Shown one piece after another: positions 8,336 to 16,763 of a stretch of 64,000 nucleotides of DNA. Each line of letters starts with the position of its first letter. The stretch's first letter is position 1. The notes beneath the pieces were generated by a model. The model did not search any database, had not been told where the DNA came from, and saw nothing but the letters and a program-made list of their open reading frames with translations. The stretch comes from CAVUAT01 sp963848045 (GTDB taxonomy: Bacteria > Actinomycetota > Thermoleophilia > Solirubrobacterales > 70-9): assembly GCA_963848045.1 (NCBI GenBank), contig CAWKCC010000003.1:62001-126000 (forward strand), read 5' to 3'. The position numbers were made by a program, and so were the translations under genes.

Positions 8336-9103
8336 CTACTTCGGCGCCATCCTCAGGGCGCCGTCGAGGCGGATCGTGGCGCCGTTCAGCATCGTGTTCT
8401 CGACGAGTTGCACGGCGAGCTGCGCGTACTCCTCGGGCCGGCCGAGGCGGGAGGGGAAGGGCATCGTGGCCCCGAGCGCCTGGCGCGCCTCCTCGGGCAG
8501 CGCCGCCAGCAGCGGCGTGTCGAAGAGGCCGGGTGCGATCGTGTTGACGCGGATGCCGCGGCTGGCCATGTCGCGGGCCGCCGGCAGCGTCATCCCGACC
8601 ACGCCGCCCTTGGAGGCGGCGTAGGCGACCTGGCCGATCTGCCCGTCGAACGCGGCGATCGAGGCGGTGTTGACGCAGACCCCGCGCTCTCCCTCTGCGT
8701 CGGGCTCGTTCGAGTTCATCGCCGTGCAGGCGAGCCGCAGCACGTTGAAGCTGCCGATCAGGTTGACCTTGATCACGTTGTGGAAGATCTCGAGGTCGTG
8801 GGGCCCCTGCTTGCCGGTCGTGCGCTGGGCCCAGCCGATGCCCGCGCAGCAGACCGAGACCCGCAGCCCGCCCTCGGCCTCGGCGGCAGCGTCGACCGCT
8901 GCCTGGACCGGCTCGGCCTCCATCACGTTGGCCTCGACGAAGCCGGCGCGCTCGCCCAGCTCCGCGGCGAGCGCCTCGCCCTTCTCGGCGTTGAGGTCGG
9001 CGATCACGACCGAGGCGCCGCGCTCGTGCAACGCCCGCGCGGTCGCCTCGCCCAGTCCGGATGCGCCGCCCGCCACCAATGCGCCCGCTCGGTCGATCTT
9101 CAT
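8336..9103 (-). CDS. SDR-family oxidoreductase, 3-hydroxyacyl-CoA dehydrogenase type 2-like
   Basis: A 255-residue classical short-chain dehydrogenase. Near the N-terminus, VAGGASGLGEATARAL is the NAD-binding glycine motif. CCAGIGWAQRT corresponds to NNAG, and the catalytic Ser and YxxxK are in VNTASIAAFDGQ and VAYAASKGG. NTIAPGLFDTPLLAALPEE is characteristic of the HSD17B10-like 3-hydroxyacyl-CoA dehydrogenases of beta-oxidation. The exact substrate is inferred. A minus-strand TAGATT (9117-9112) lies 8 nt before the ATG, so the mRNA is likely leaderless. The promoter is back to back with that of egtB. Confidence 0.88.
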   Translation of the reverse strand: MKIDRAGALVAGGASGLGEATARALHERGASVVIADLNAEKGEALAAELGERAGFVEANVMEAEPVQAAVDAAAEAEGGLRVSVCCAGIGWAQRTTGKQGPHDLEIFHNVIKVNLIGSFNVLRLACTAMNSNEPDAEGERGVCVNTASIAAFDGQIGQVAYAASKGGVVGMTLPAARDMASRGIRVNTIAPGLFDTPLLAALPEEARQALGATMPFPSRLGRPEEYAQLAVQLVENTMLNGATIRLDGALRMAPK

Positions 9104-9150
9104 CGCGGCGCAATCTAGCGGTCCCAGGCGGCCAACCGGCGCCGACTCGC

Positions 9151-9165
9151 TAGGGTTCGGCCATC
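9151..9165 (+). promoter_or_regulatory. TAGGGT -10 element and apparent AUC start of egtB
   Basis: TAGGGT at 9151-9156 is followed after 6 nt by ATC at 9163, exactly the spacing at which other genes here have ATG. The in-frame TAG at 9151-9153 closes the reading frame just upstream, so translation must begin after it. No ATG or GTG is available before conserved EgtB sequence begins. Confidence 0.65.
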
Positions 9166-10383
9166 GCTCCAGAGGCGACGGCCACCCAATCGAAGGAGCG
9201 GATCGCCGACCGCCTGGCGGAGGCGCGCCGCCGCACCTTGAACCTGATCGAGCCGCTCAGCGACGAGCAGCTCAACCGCGTCTACTCCCCGATTCTCAGC
9301 CCGCTGATCTGGGACCTCGGGCACATGGGCAACTTCGAGGAGCTCTGGCTGGTGCAGAAGATCGGCGGGCGCGAGCCGCTGCGCGGCGACCTCGGCGCCT
9401 TCTACGACGCGATCGAGCAGCCGCGCAGGATCCGCGGCGAGCTGCCGATCCTCAAGGCCGACGAGGTCCGCCCCTACATGGAGCAGGTGCGCGAGCGCAC
9501 CCTGGAGGTGCTCGAGGAGGTCGACCTGGAGTCCGATGACACGCTGCTGGCCGGCGGCTTCATCTACGAGATGCTGCTCGCCCACGAGCACCAGCACAAC
9601 GAGACGATGCTGCAGCTGCTGCAGATGGTGGAGTCCTACGAGCCCGTGGAGACCGACCCGGGCCCCGCCAGCGAGGCGGCCGGCGAGGGCCCCGAGATGG
9701 TCGCGGTCGAGGGCGGCGAGCACGAGATCGGCGCGGGCCCGCCTCGGGAGGGCTTCGCCTATGACAACGAGCGTCCGCGTCACACCGTCGAGCTGGAGCC
9801 GTTCCTGATCGACCGCACCCCGGTCACCAACGCCGACTACATCGAGTTCATCGTGCAGACCGGAGCCGAGCCCCCGATGTACTGGGAGCGCGACGGGGAG
9901 GGCGGCTGGGCGCGGACGGCGATGGGCCGGACCGAGGCGGTTGATCCGGCGCATCCCGCCATCCACGTCTGCTGGCACGAGGCCGACGCATTCGCGCGCT
10001 GGGCCGGCAAGCGGCTGCCGACCGAGCCCGAGTGGGAGGCCGCGGCGGCGGGGGCCGATCCAGAGCGCGCCAACCTCGACCAGCTCGCCTTCGGCACCGC
10101 TCCCGCCGGGGCCTACTCCGACGCGCCATGCGGCTGCGGGGCCGTGCAGATGCTCGGCGACGTCTGGGAGTGGACATCGAGCGACTTCACCTCCTATCCG
10201 GGCTTCAGCGCCTTCCCCTACCCGGAGTACTCCGAGGCATTCTTCGGCGACACCTACAAGGTGCTCCGGGGCGGGGCCTGGGCGACCAGGCGCGATGTGA
10301 TCCGCACCAGCTTCCGCAACTGGGACCTGCCCGAGCGCCGCCAGATCTTCGCCGGCTTCCGCTGCGCAGCCGAGGGCCGCTGA
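9163..10383 (+). CDS. egtB: Ergothioneine biosynthesis sulfoxide synthase EgtB (apparent ATC start)
   Basis: A non-haem iron enzyme that joins hercynine with gamma-glutamylcysteine or cysteine by oxidative C-S bond formation. The DinB-like domain carries the iron ligands: His54 in WDLGHMGNFEELW, and His141 and His145 in HEHQHNE. The C-terminal formylglycine-generating-enzyme-like domain includes DRTPVTNADYIEF and LRGGAWATR. The reading frame upstream of a TTG at 9238 encodes ERIADRLAEARRRTLNL, which matches the conserved first helix of EgtB, so the TTG is too late. The only plausible initiator is the ATC at 9163. It is followed after 7 nt by egtD. egtA, egtC and egtE are absent here. Confidence 0.9.
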   Translation: MAPEATATQSKERIADRLAEARRRTLNLIEPLSDEQLNRVYSPILSPLIWDLGHMGNFEELWLVQKIGGREPLRGDLGAFYDAIEQPRRIRGELPILKADEVRPYMEQVRERTLEVLEEVDLESDDTLLAGGFIYEMLLAHEHQHNETMLQLLQMVESYEPVETDPGPASEAAGEGPEMVAVEGGEHEIGAGPPREGFAYDNERPRHTVELEPFLIDRTPVTNADYIEFIVQTGAEPPMYWERDGEGGWARTAMGRTEAVDPAHPAIHVCWHEADAFARWAGKRLPTEPEWEAAAAGADPERANLDQLAFGTAPAGAYSDAPCGCGAVQMLGDVWEWTSSDFTSYPGFSAFPYPEYSEAFFGDTYKVLRGGAWATRRDVIRTSFRNWDLPERRQIFAGFRCAAEGR

Positions 10384-10390
10384 TCCGATC

Positions 10391-11425
10391 ATGGCGCCCA
10401 GACGTATTCAACCCGTGCCCTCCATCTCTGCCATCGACTCCGCGGCGACGGGAAACGGCCGCGTCAGCATCGACGTGCACCTACCGCCGGGCGGGCCGCT
10501 CTCGGGCATGGCCGCCGACGTCCGCGCCGGCCTCACCAAGCCCTTCAAGGAGCTCTCGCCACGCTATTTCTATGACGAGCGGGGTTCGGAGTTGTTCGAG
10601 GAGATCACCGAGCTTCCCGAGTACTACCCGACGCGCTGCGAGCGCGCGATCCTCGAGCAGCACTCCGCCGAGATCGTCGAGGCCGCCAGGCCGCGGGCCC
10701 TGATCGAGCTGGGCTCCGGCTCGGCGACCAAGACGCGGGTGCTGCTTGACGCGATGAGGGATAGAGGCCGCCTGGAGGCCTACGCGCCGGTCGACATCTC
10801 CGAGGAGATCACCCGCGAGACGGCTCGGGCGATCGCCGCCGAGTACCCGGGGGTGCAGGTGCTCGGCCACGTCTGCGACTTCGAGCTCGACCTCGAGCGC
10901 CTCCCGGTCGAGGGGCCTCGAATCACCGCCTTCCTCGGTGGGACGATCGGCAACTTCCAGCCGGCCCAGCGGGCGACCTTTCTGCGCCGCGTCGCAAACC
11001 TGCTCGACCCCGACGACCGCTTCCTGCTCGGCACCGACCTGGTCAAGGACCGCGCCACCCTGGAGGCCGCCTACGACGACCGAAACGGCGCCACGGAGGC
11101 CTTCAACAAGAACGTGCTGGCGGTGCTCAACGAGCGGCTAGGTGCCGACTTCGACCTCGATGCCTTCGAGCACGTGGCGCGCTGGGACGCCGACAATCTC
11201 TGGATGGACATCCGGCTGCGCTCGCTCCGACACCAGGTGGTCAACATCTCCGCGCTCGAGCTGCAGGTCGCCTTCCAGGCCGGCGAGGAGATGCGCACCG
11301 AGATCTCCACCAAGTTCGCCCGCCCCGGCCTGGAGGGCATCTACGCGGAGGCCGGCCTGGAGCTGACCGATTGGTGGACCGACCCAGACGGCCTCTACGC
11401 GCTCAGCCTCACCCGCGCTGTCTAG
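10391..11425 (+). CDS. egtD: L-histidine N-alpha-methyltransferase EgtD
   Basis: A 344-residue SAM-dependent enzyme that trimethylates histidine to hercynine, the first step of ergothioneine synthesis. LIELGSGSATKTRVLLDAM is the SAM-binding loop, preceded by SPRYFYDERGSELFEEIT, which is specific to the EgtD/DUF2260 family. FLGGTIGNFQPAQR and LGTDLVKD are further family blocks. It lies 7 nt downstream of egtB and is surely cotranscribed with it. With only B and D present, the sulfur donor route and the C-S lyase must be encoded elsewhere or be replaced. Confidence 0.95.
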   Translation: MAPRRIQPVPSISAIDSAATGNGRVSIDVHLPPGGPLSGMAADVRAGLTKPFKELSPRYFYDERGSELFEEITELPEYYPTRCERAILEQHSAEIVEAARPRALIELGSGSATKTRVLLDAMRDRGRLEAYAPVDISEEITRETARAIAAEYPGVQVLGHVCDFELDLERLPVEGPRITAFLGGTIGNFQPAQRATFLRRVANLLDPDDRFLLGTDLVKDRATLEAAYDDRNGATEAFNKNVLAVLNERLGADFDLDAFEHVARWDADNLWMDIRLRSLRHQVVNISALELQVAFQAGEEMRTEISTKFARPGLEGIYAEAGLELTDWWTDPDGLYALSLTRAV

Positions 11426-11470
11426 CCGCGCGCGCGGTCCCGTCGCCTCACGCCTGCCGCGCGACCCGGC

Positions 11471-12904
11471 CTAGGTGGAGGCGAATTGACCGTGAAAGCC
11501 GAAGGGGATGTGGTGGGGGGCCTCGGCGCGCGCCAGCTCGCTCAGGTCGGAGGCGTCGAGAACCAGCAGGAATGAGCTCTCGGTGCCCGAGTCGAGGACG
11601 ACCGAGAGCAGCACGCCCTCGTCCTCGGCGTCCGCGCCGGGGGCCGCGACGAAGACGGGCTCGCCGGGGAAGCAGCCCGGCTGCTCCCAGGCCGATGTGG
11701 TCCGCTGCTCGGCGTCGGCGCGCACGAGGCGGTCGAGCCAGCCGCTCTCTCCACTGCCGACCCCCCAGACGTAGCGGTGGCGGCGCTCGCTGCAGCGGCC
11801 GTAGTTGATCCGCGGCAGGTCGAGCCCCTCCGCGACGAGCCTCTCGGTCACCACCGTGCCCCTGTTCGGCGAGATCACGAACCGACGCAGCTCGGGCTTG
11901 GCGATCGGCTTGCCGGCCCGCAGCCGCTCGAGGTATAGGTCCTGGACGATGCCGGCGTCGGGGAAGACCGCGATGTCGGCGACGATCTCGTCGCCCTGCT
12001 CGTACGCGTTGACGTGGTGGAAGCCGAAGCAGGCCCCGGCCTCGAACGGCCCGCTCGCCTCGCCGGTGGCGCGGTCGATAAGGCTGAAGCGCGTGCCCAG
12101 CTCGGGCTTCCAACGGTAGTTCTCGATGTAGGGGCGTCCGCTGAGCGGGATCGAGACCGGGTTGACGACGAACGGGTACTCGGCGAGCACGAACCAGCGC
12201 TCGGTGAGCCCGAACGAGTGCATGTAGGCGGGTTGCCTGACGGACAGCTTGGCCAGCACCTCGGGCTCGGCCTCGCGGTCGGGTCCGAGGCGGAAGAAGC
12301 GGTAGCTGTTGCGCGGTCCGAGCTTGGCCGCGTAGTTGATCAGCCCTCCGGTGGCGCGGTCGAGGTGAGGATGCGCCGTGGTGAGCAGGCCCGGGGTCTC
12401 GTATGCGACGCCGACGGTCTCCAGGGTTTCCCCGTCGAACTGGACCGGGATCGGCGTCTCGGTCATCGAGATGAAGCGCTCTCCGAGCTTGACCAGGTTG
12501 ACGTTGGCGTTGTCGGAGATCTTCGGGTCGAACAGCGAGAAGACGCGTGAGAACAGGTTGCGGCAGGGGTCGGTGGCGAACTCCGAGTAGACGATCTCGC
12601 CCCTCTCCTCGGCGGCCCGGTAGGCCTTGCTCTGCAGGAAGCGGTTGGCGTAGGAGACGCTGCCGTCGGCGATCCCGAAACGGTGCAGCATCGCGAAGCC
12701 GTCGAACCAGTGGCGCATGGTCCGATCGCCCACCTCCCAGCGCGCCGGGCCGGTGCGGATCAGCGAGCCCCGCAGCCAGGCGGGGAGGGCTCCCTGCAGC
12801 GGGAGCCGCTCGACGGTGGTCTCGGCATCGAGAGAGCTGAGGCCCACCGCGTAAGAGGCCTTCGATGCGGTTCCTGTCGTGAGGCTCGAGATCTGCGCTC
12901 CCAC
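11471..12904 (-). CDS. Carotenoid oxygenase family protein
   Basis: A 477-residue seven-bladed beta-propeller dioxygenase that would cleave a carotenoid or apocarotenoid with a four-His iron centre. Conserved blocks are RTGPARWEVGDRTMRHWFDG, TTAHPHLD with one iron His, AYMHSFGLTERWFVLAEYPF with another, ACFGFHHVNAYEQGD with the third, and IPFGFHGQF at the C-terminus with the last. All four candidate His are present. The start is uncertain. GTG at 12904 is the nearest plausible initiator, and a minus-strand TAGGAT lies about 25 nt further upstream. The substrate cannot be told from sequence. Confidence 0.88.
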   Translation of the reverse strand: MGAQISSLTTGTASKASYAVGLSSLDAETTVERLPLQGALPAWLRGSLIRTGPARWEVGDRTMRHWFDGFAMLHRFGIADGSVSYANRFLQSKAYRAAEERGEIVYSEFATDPCRNLFSRVFSLFDPKISDNANVNLVKLGERFISMTETPIPVQFDGETLETVGVAYETPGLLTTAHPHLDRATGGLINYAAKLGPRNSYRFFRLGPDREAEPEVLAKLSVRQPAYMHSFGLTERWFVLAEYPFVVNPVSIPLSGRPYIENYRWKPELGTRFSLIDRATGEASGPFEAGACFGFHHVNAYEQGDEIVADIAVFPDAGIVQDLYLERLRAGKPIAKPELRRFVISPNRGTVVTERLVAEGLDLPRINYGRCSERRHRYVWGVGSGESGWLDRLVRADAEQRTTSAWEQPGCFPGEPVFVAAPGADAEDEGVLLSVVLDSGTESSFLLVLDASDLSELARAEAPHHIPFGFHGQFAST

Positions 12905-12984
12905 TGGTTGGGCTGACCGGTTCTGCGGATTGATCCTAGAATCCGTCGCGGGGTCGTGGAAGCCAGCGGACGGCATCGCCGATC

Positions 12985-13187
12985 GTGGCGCTCGCCGCCC
13001 TCGTGCTGCTGGCGGCCGCGTCGGCCGTGGCAAGGATCGCATCTGCACCGGCAACGGCGCCGACAAGCTGCTCGGCGGGGCGGGCGCCGACCTCCTGTTC
13101 GGCCAGGCGGGCTCCGATCTGCTTGCGGGCGGCAGGGGCAGTGACCGCCTCAAGGGCGGCAGTGCCAGGGACAAGGAGAAGCAGTAG
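12985..13187 (+). pseudogene. Small secreted RTX-like (Ca2+-binding repeat) protein, apparently frameshifted
   Basis: One frame from GTG 12985 gives a convincing signal peptide, ALAALVLLAAASAVA. The following repeats, GNGADKLLGGAGADLLFG then GSDLLAGGRGSDRLKGG, are in another frame that continues to a stop at 13185-13187. The switch would fall near 13032-13040, where the coding sequence passes from SAVA to GKDRICTG. One indel would restore a short secreted protein with two to three GGxGxD-type nonapeptide repeats. It may be a genuine frameshift, a sequencing error or a remnant. A TAGAAT at 12937-12942 could be its promoter. Confidence 0.5.
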
Positions 13188-13199
13188 CGGGATCGCGGA

Positions 13200-14141
13200 T
13201 CAGGCCGGGGCCAGCGACTCGATCAACTCCCCGACCTTGTCCGGAGTCGTGATCGGCGTGATCACCGGCAGCGTGATCCCCCCCTCGACGTAGGCGGCCA
13301 GGCGGGCCCTCATCTGCTCGGGGGCGCCGAAGATGAAGGTGTCCTCGATCAGATCCCATGGAGCGGCCGCGGCCGCGCCCTGGCGGTCCTTGGCCTGCCA
13401 GGCGGCGACCATGGGGTCGATCTTCTCGCCGTGGCCGAGCCAGCGGAAGAACTTCTCGTACACGGGGACCGTTATGTAGGACGAGAACATGAAGCGCGCC
13501 AGGGGCTCGACCTGCTCACGCTCACCGGGGATGCAGAAGAAGCGGCAGAGCAGCTCGAAGCCCTCCGGCGCCTCGGCCTCCCGCAGCTGGCCCGCGACCT
13601 GCGGCAGGCCCGAGAGGGGCAGGAAGTTGGTCATCGCTCCATCGCCCTTCTCGACCGCCAACTGCAGCATCTTCCCGCGCAGCGCCGCGACGATGATCGG
13701 GACCTCGGAGGAGGGGGGCGTCTCGAGCTTGAAGCCGCCCTCGCCGCGCTCGCCGGCCAGGACCTCGCGCAGGAAGTCGATCGTCTCGCTGATCCGGGTG
13801 CGCGGGCGCTCGAAGGGCATCGCGTTCCAGCCCTTGACGATCCGGTCCGAGGAGGCTCCGATGCCCAGCGCAAAGCGCCCGCCCGATGCGTCGGCGAGCG
13901 CCGCGGCCTCCTGAGCCAGCAGCGCCCTTCCCCTCTGCATCACCCCGACCACACCCGTGCCCAGGCGGGCGTTCTCGGTCCACTGGCTTGCGAGGGCCAG
14001 CGGAGTGAACCCGTCTGGGCCGTTGGTCTCGCCCGACCAGATGTCGGTGTATCCGGCCGCCTCGGCGCGTTGCACGGGCCCGCGCGATGCCGCGAGCGGG
14101 GTCGCCGGCAGCGGCAGCGTCAGTCCCCAGCGGCTCGCCAT
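13200..14141 (-). CDS. LLM-class F420-dependent oxidoreductase
   Basis: A 313-residue luciferase-like fold protein. The N-terminus WGLTLPLPATPLAASRGPVQ, then YTDIWSGETNGPDGFTPLAL and GRFALGIGASSDRIVKGWN, are typical of actinobacterial F420-dependent LLM enzymes. Substrate unknown. A minus-strand TAGGGT (14153-14148) precedes the ATG by exactly 6 nt, placing the predicted transcription start at the A of the ATG. It is divergent from the membrane-protein gene at 14193, whose own TAGGGT lies 26 bp away. Confidence 0.86.
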   Translation of the reverse strand: MASRWGLTLPLPATPLAASRGPVQRAEAAGYTDIWSGETNGPDGFTPLALASQWTENARLGTGVVGVMQRGRALLAQEAAALADASGGRFALGIGASSDRIVKGWNAMPFERPRTRISETIDFLREVLAGERGEGGFKLETPPSSEVPIIVAALRGKMLQLAVEKGDGAMTNFLPLSGLPQVAGQLREAEAPEGFELLCRFFCIPGEREQVEPLARFMFSSYITVPVYEKFFRWLGHGEKIDPMVAAWQAKDRQGAAAAAPWDLIEDTFIFGAPEQMRARLAAYVEGGITLPVITPITTPDKVGELIESLAPA

Positions 14142-14192
14142 GCGGCGACCCTACATAACGAGACCGCGCCATAACGGGATAGGGTCTCGCCG

Positions 14193-14675
14193 ATGGACAC
14201 CTCGAAGCTCCACCGCTCCGAGCTGATCGGCGTGATCGCAGGCCTGATCCTGGTCGGCAGCCTCTTTCTCGAGTGGTACTCGCTGGATACCAGCGGAGTC
14301 GTGCGCAACGAGGCCGACGACTGGGTCTGCGGCGTGGGGAACACCAGCTGCAGCGCCTGGGACACCTTCCCCATCCTGCGCTGGCTGCTGATCGCCGCCG
14401 CGGCCGCGCCGCTGATCCTCTCCTACATCGTCGTTCGCGGGCACAAGCTCTCCTGGCCGCGGGGCGAGCTGACCGCGATCGTCGGCGTCACCGCCTTCGT
14501 GCTGATCGCCTACAACGGCTTCGTGGACAAGCCCTCGCCGAACGACATCGGCGTCAACCTCTCCTACGGCTACTTCCTGGCGATCCTCGCCTCGCTCGGC
14601 ATCTTCATAGCCGGCGGCTTCCGCGCCGTGGACAGCGGCGGCGGTGCGCGGCGCAAGCCACCGGCGACCTTCTAG
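14193..14675 (+). CDS. Four-helix membrane protein of unknown function
   Basis: A 160-residue protein with hydrophobic segments at about residues 10-27, 62-83, 92-110 and 125-145. Between the first two helices is an extracytoplasmic loop with Cys residues, DDWVCGVGNTSCSAWDTF, which could form a disulfide. The tail GGGARRKPPATF is basic. I recognise no family with certainty. It is leaderless by the TAGGGT at 14180-14185, 7 nt before the ATG. Confidence 0.75.
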   Translation: MDTSKLHRSELIGVIAGLILVGSLFLEWYSLDTSGVVRNEADDWVCGVGNTSCSAWDTFPILRWLLIAAAAAPLILSYIVVRGHKLSWPRGELTAIVGVTAFVLIAYNGFVDKPSPNDIGVNLSYGYFLAILASLGIFIAGGFRAVDSGGGARRKPPATF

Positions 14676-14700
14676 GGGACCGGGCGGCGGCTTCATCCGG

Positions 14701-14759
14701 CCGGTCAGCCCCGATAGCCTTGCGCCATCGCCGGTCAGCCCCGATAGCCTTGCGCCATG
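14701..14759 (+). repeat. 30-bp tandem duplication covering the glpX promoter and start
   Basis: Two adjacent copies, 14701-14730 and 14731-14760, are identical for 28 of 30 positions. Each contains TAGCCT (14715-14720 and 14745-14750) followed by 6 nt. The downstream copy then has the ATG of glpX, and the upstream copy has ATC. The -10-like element is therefore duplicated with its spacing intact, giving two tandem potential start points 30 nt apart. Confidence 0.9.
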
Positions 14760-15788
14760 GCCGACGCGAGCGACAGGGTGATCTCCCACGACGTGCGCTC
14801 CGGGCTCAAGCCCGACCGCAACCTCGCTCTGGAGCTGGTGCGCGTGACCGAGGCCGGGGCGCTTGCCGCCGGCCGTTGGGTGGGGCACGGAGAGAAGGAG
14901 AAGGCCGACGGCGCCGCCGTGGACGCGATGCGCCTGATGCTCGACACGGTGCCGATGGACGGCGTCGTGGTGATCGGCGAGGGCGAGAAGGACGAGGCGC
15001 CGATGCTCTACAACGGCGAGCACATCGGCGACGGCAGCCCGCCCAACGTGGACATCGCCGTCGATCCCCTGGAGGGGACGACACTCACCGCCCGCGGCCA
15101 GCCGGCGGCGCTTGCGGTGATCGCGCTCTCCGACCGCGGCACCATGTTCGATCCGGGTCCCTGCGTCTACATGGAGAAGATCGCGACGGGCCCCCGGGCT
15201 GCCGAGGAGATCAGCCTCACCGACCCGCTCGAGGAGGTGATCCGCAGGGTCGCCAAGCGCAAGGGTGGCGAGCCCGGCGACGTCAACGTCGTGATGCTGG
15301 ACCGCCCCCGCCACGAGCAGGCGGTGGCCGAGCTGCGCGAGGTCGGGGCCAGCATCCGCTTCATCTCCGACGGCGACGTCGCCGCCGCGCTGCTCGCGGT
15401 CAGCCCCAACACCGGTGTCGACCTGCTCTGGGGCGTCGGCGGCACGCCCGAGGGAGTGCTCTCGGCGGCCGCGATCAAGTGCCTGGGCGGCAGGATCCTG
15501 GGGCGGTTGTGGCCGCGCGACGACGGCGAGCGCAAGGCGGCCGAGGACGCCGGCTACGACCTCGCCAGGGTGCTCGACACCGATGACCTGGTCGGCGGCG
15601 AGAACGCCTTCTTCGCAGCCACGGGGGTGACCGACGGTGATCTCCTGCACGGTGTACGCGTCACCGACGACGGGCAGGCCACCACCGAGTCCCTGGTGAT
15701 GCGCTCGCGTTCGGGCACCGTCCGCAGGGTCGAGGCCACTCATGACCGCTCGAAGCTGCGGGAGGTCACCGGTGGGCGCTACGGCTAG
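14757..15788 (+). CDS. glpX: Class II fructose-1,6-bisphosphatase
   Basis: A 343-residue GlpX-type phosphatase that hydrolyses fructose 1,6-bisphosphate to fructose 6-phosphate in gluconeogenesis. Key blocks are GVVVIGEGEKDEAPMLYNGE (metal site), IAVDPLEGTTLTARGQPAAL (metal and phosphate site), ISDGDVAAAL and LLWGVGGTPEGVLSAAAIKC. All are conserved across the family and the length is normal. TAGCCT at 14745-14750 lies 6 nt before the ATG, so the mRNA is predicted to start at the A of ATG. A duplicate promoter sits 30 bp upstream. Confidence 0.96.
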   Translation: MADASDRVISHDVRSGLKPDRNLALELVRVTEAGALAAGRWVGHGEKEKADGAAVDAMRLMLDTVPMDGVVVIGEGEKDEAPMLYNGEHIGDGSPPNVDIAVDPLEGTTLTARGQPAALAVIALSDRGTMFDPGPCVYMEKIATGPRAAEEISLTDPLEEVIRRVAKRKGGEPGDVNVVMLDRPRHEQAVAELREVGASIRFISDGDVAAALLAVSPNTGVDLLWGVGGTPEGVLSAAAIKCLGGRILGRLWPRDDGERKAAEDAGYDLARVLDTDDLVGGENAFFAATGVTDGDLLHGVRVTDDGQATTESLVMRSRSGTVRRVEATHDRSKLREVTGGRYG

Positions 15789-15860
15789 CCCCGCGGCGTG
15801 GGGGAGAGCCGCCCTGGGGACGAGCAGGGCCGGCGGCGCGGCTTGCGTAGCATCCACCGG

Positions 15861-16763
15861 GTGCGCGTACTAGTCGCCGGGGCGACCGGCTACATCGGCC
15901 GGCAGTTGTCGCTGGCGTTGGCGCGCGATGGCGCGGCGCCGCGGGTGATGGCGCGCAACCCCGGGAAGGCCCACGACCTGGCTGCGGCCGGCTGCGAGGT
16001 GGCCCCGGGGGACGTGCTCCGCCGCGAGACCCTCGTTGAGCCCATGGAGGGGGTGAGCTGCGCCTACTACCTGGTGCACTCGATGGGGCGCGGGGGACAG
16101 GGCGACTTCGCCGAGCGCGACCGCGAGGGGGCCGAGAACTTCGCCGCGGTTGCGGCCGCGGCCGGGGTGGAGGAGATCGTCTACCTCGGTGGGCTCTCCG
16201 ACGGAGGCTCCAAGCACCTGCAGAGCAGACACGCCACGGCGGGCTACCTGGCCTCGACCGGGGTCCCGGTCACCTACTTTCGCGCGGCCGCCGTGATCGG
16301 CGCCGGCAGCGAGTCGTTCCGCACCATCTACCACCTTGTGCGACGCCTGCCGGTGATGGTCACCCCGCGCTGGACCGGCACCCGGACTCAGCCGATCGCG
16401 ATCGCCGACGTGATCGCCTACCTCTCCCAGACTCCGATCACCGAGCGGGCGCGCGGTCGCGAGATCCAGATCGGCGGCCCCGACGTGACCACCTACGGCG
16501 GGATGATGGATGCCCTGGCGATCGCGATGGGTCGCCGACCGCCGCTGACCATCGGCGTGCCCGCGCTGACGCCTCGCCTCTCGTCGCTGTGGATCGGACT
16601 GGTGACCCCCGTGGACGCCGGCGTCGCCAAGCCGCTGATCGAGGGCCTCTCGGTCGAGACGGTGGTCACCGATCCGACCGGCATGGAGCTGTTCGATATC
16701 GAGCCGACGCCGATGGCGGCGGCGATGCGAGCCGCCCTCGCCGAGGATTACCGGGGCTCGTAG
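15861..16763 (+). CDS. NAD(P)H-binding (NmrA-like, atypical SDR) protein
   Basis: A 300-residue Rossmann protein. RVLVAGATGYIGRQLSLAL is the dinucleotide-binding loop, and AYYLVHSMGRG and VYLGGLSDGGSKHLQSR are typical of the actinobacterial NmrA/DUF2867-associated group. The catalytic Tyr-Lys pair of classical SDRs is not evident, so it may be a binding or regulatory protein. I choose the GTG at 15861 because TAGCAT (15848-15853) sits 7 nt upstream and the glycine motif begins at residue 6. An ATG at 15798 would add 21 unconserved residues. Its last 16 nt overlap the converging gene. Confidence 0.82.
   Translation: MRVLVAGATGYIGRQLSLALARDGAAPRVMARNPGKAHDLAAAGCEVAPGDVLRRETLVEPMEGVSCAYYLVHSMGRGGQGDFAERDREGAENFAAVAAAAGVEEIVYLGGLSDGGSKHLQSRHATAGYLASTGVPVTYFRAAAVIGAGSESFRTIYHLVRRLPVMVTPRWTGTRTQPIAIADVIAYLSQTPITERARGREIQIGGPDVTTYGGMMDALAIAMGRRPPLTIGVPALTPRLSSLWIGLVTPVDAGVAKPLIEGLSVETVVTDPTGMELFDIEPTPMAAAMRAALAEDYRGS

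Noticed and set aside
9238..9240. TTG start for egtB
   Set aside because: It would remove part of the conserved N-terminal helix and lacks both a Shine-Dalgarno and a -10 at leaderless distance.
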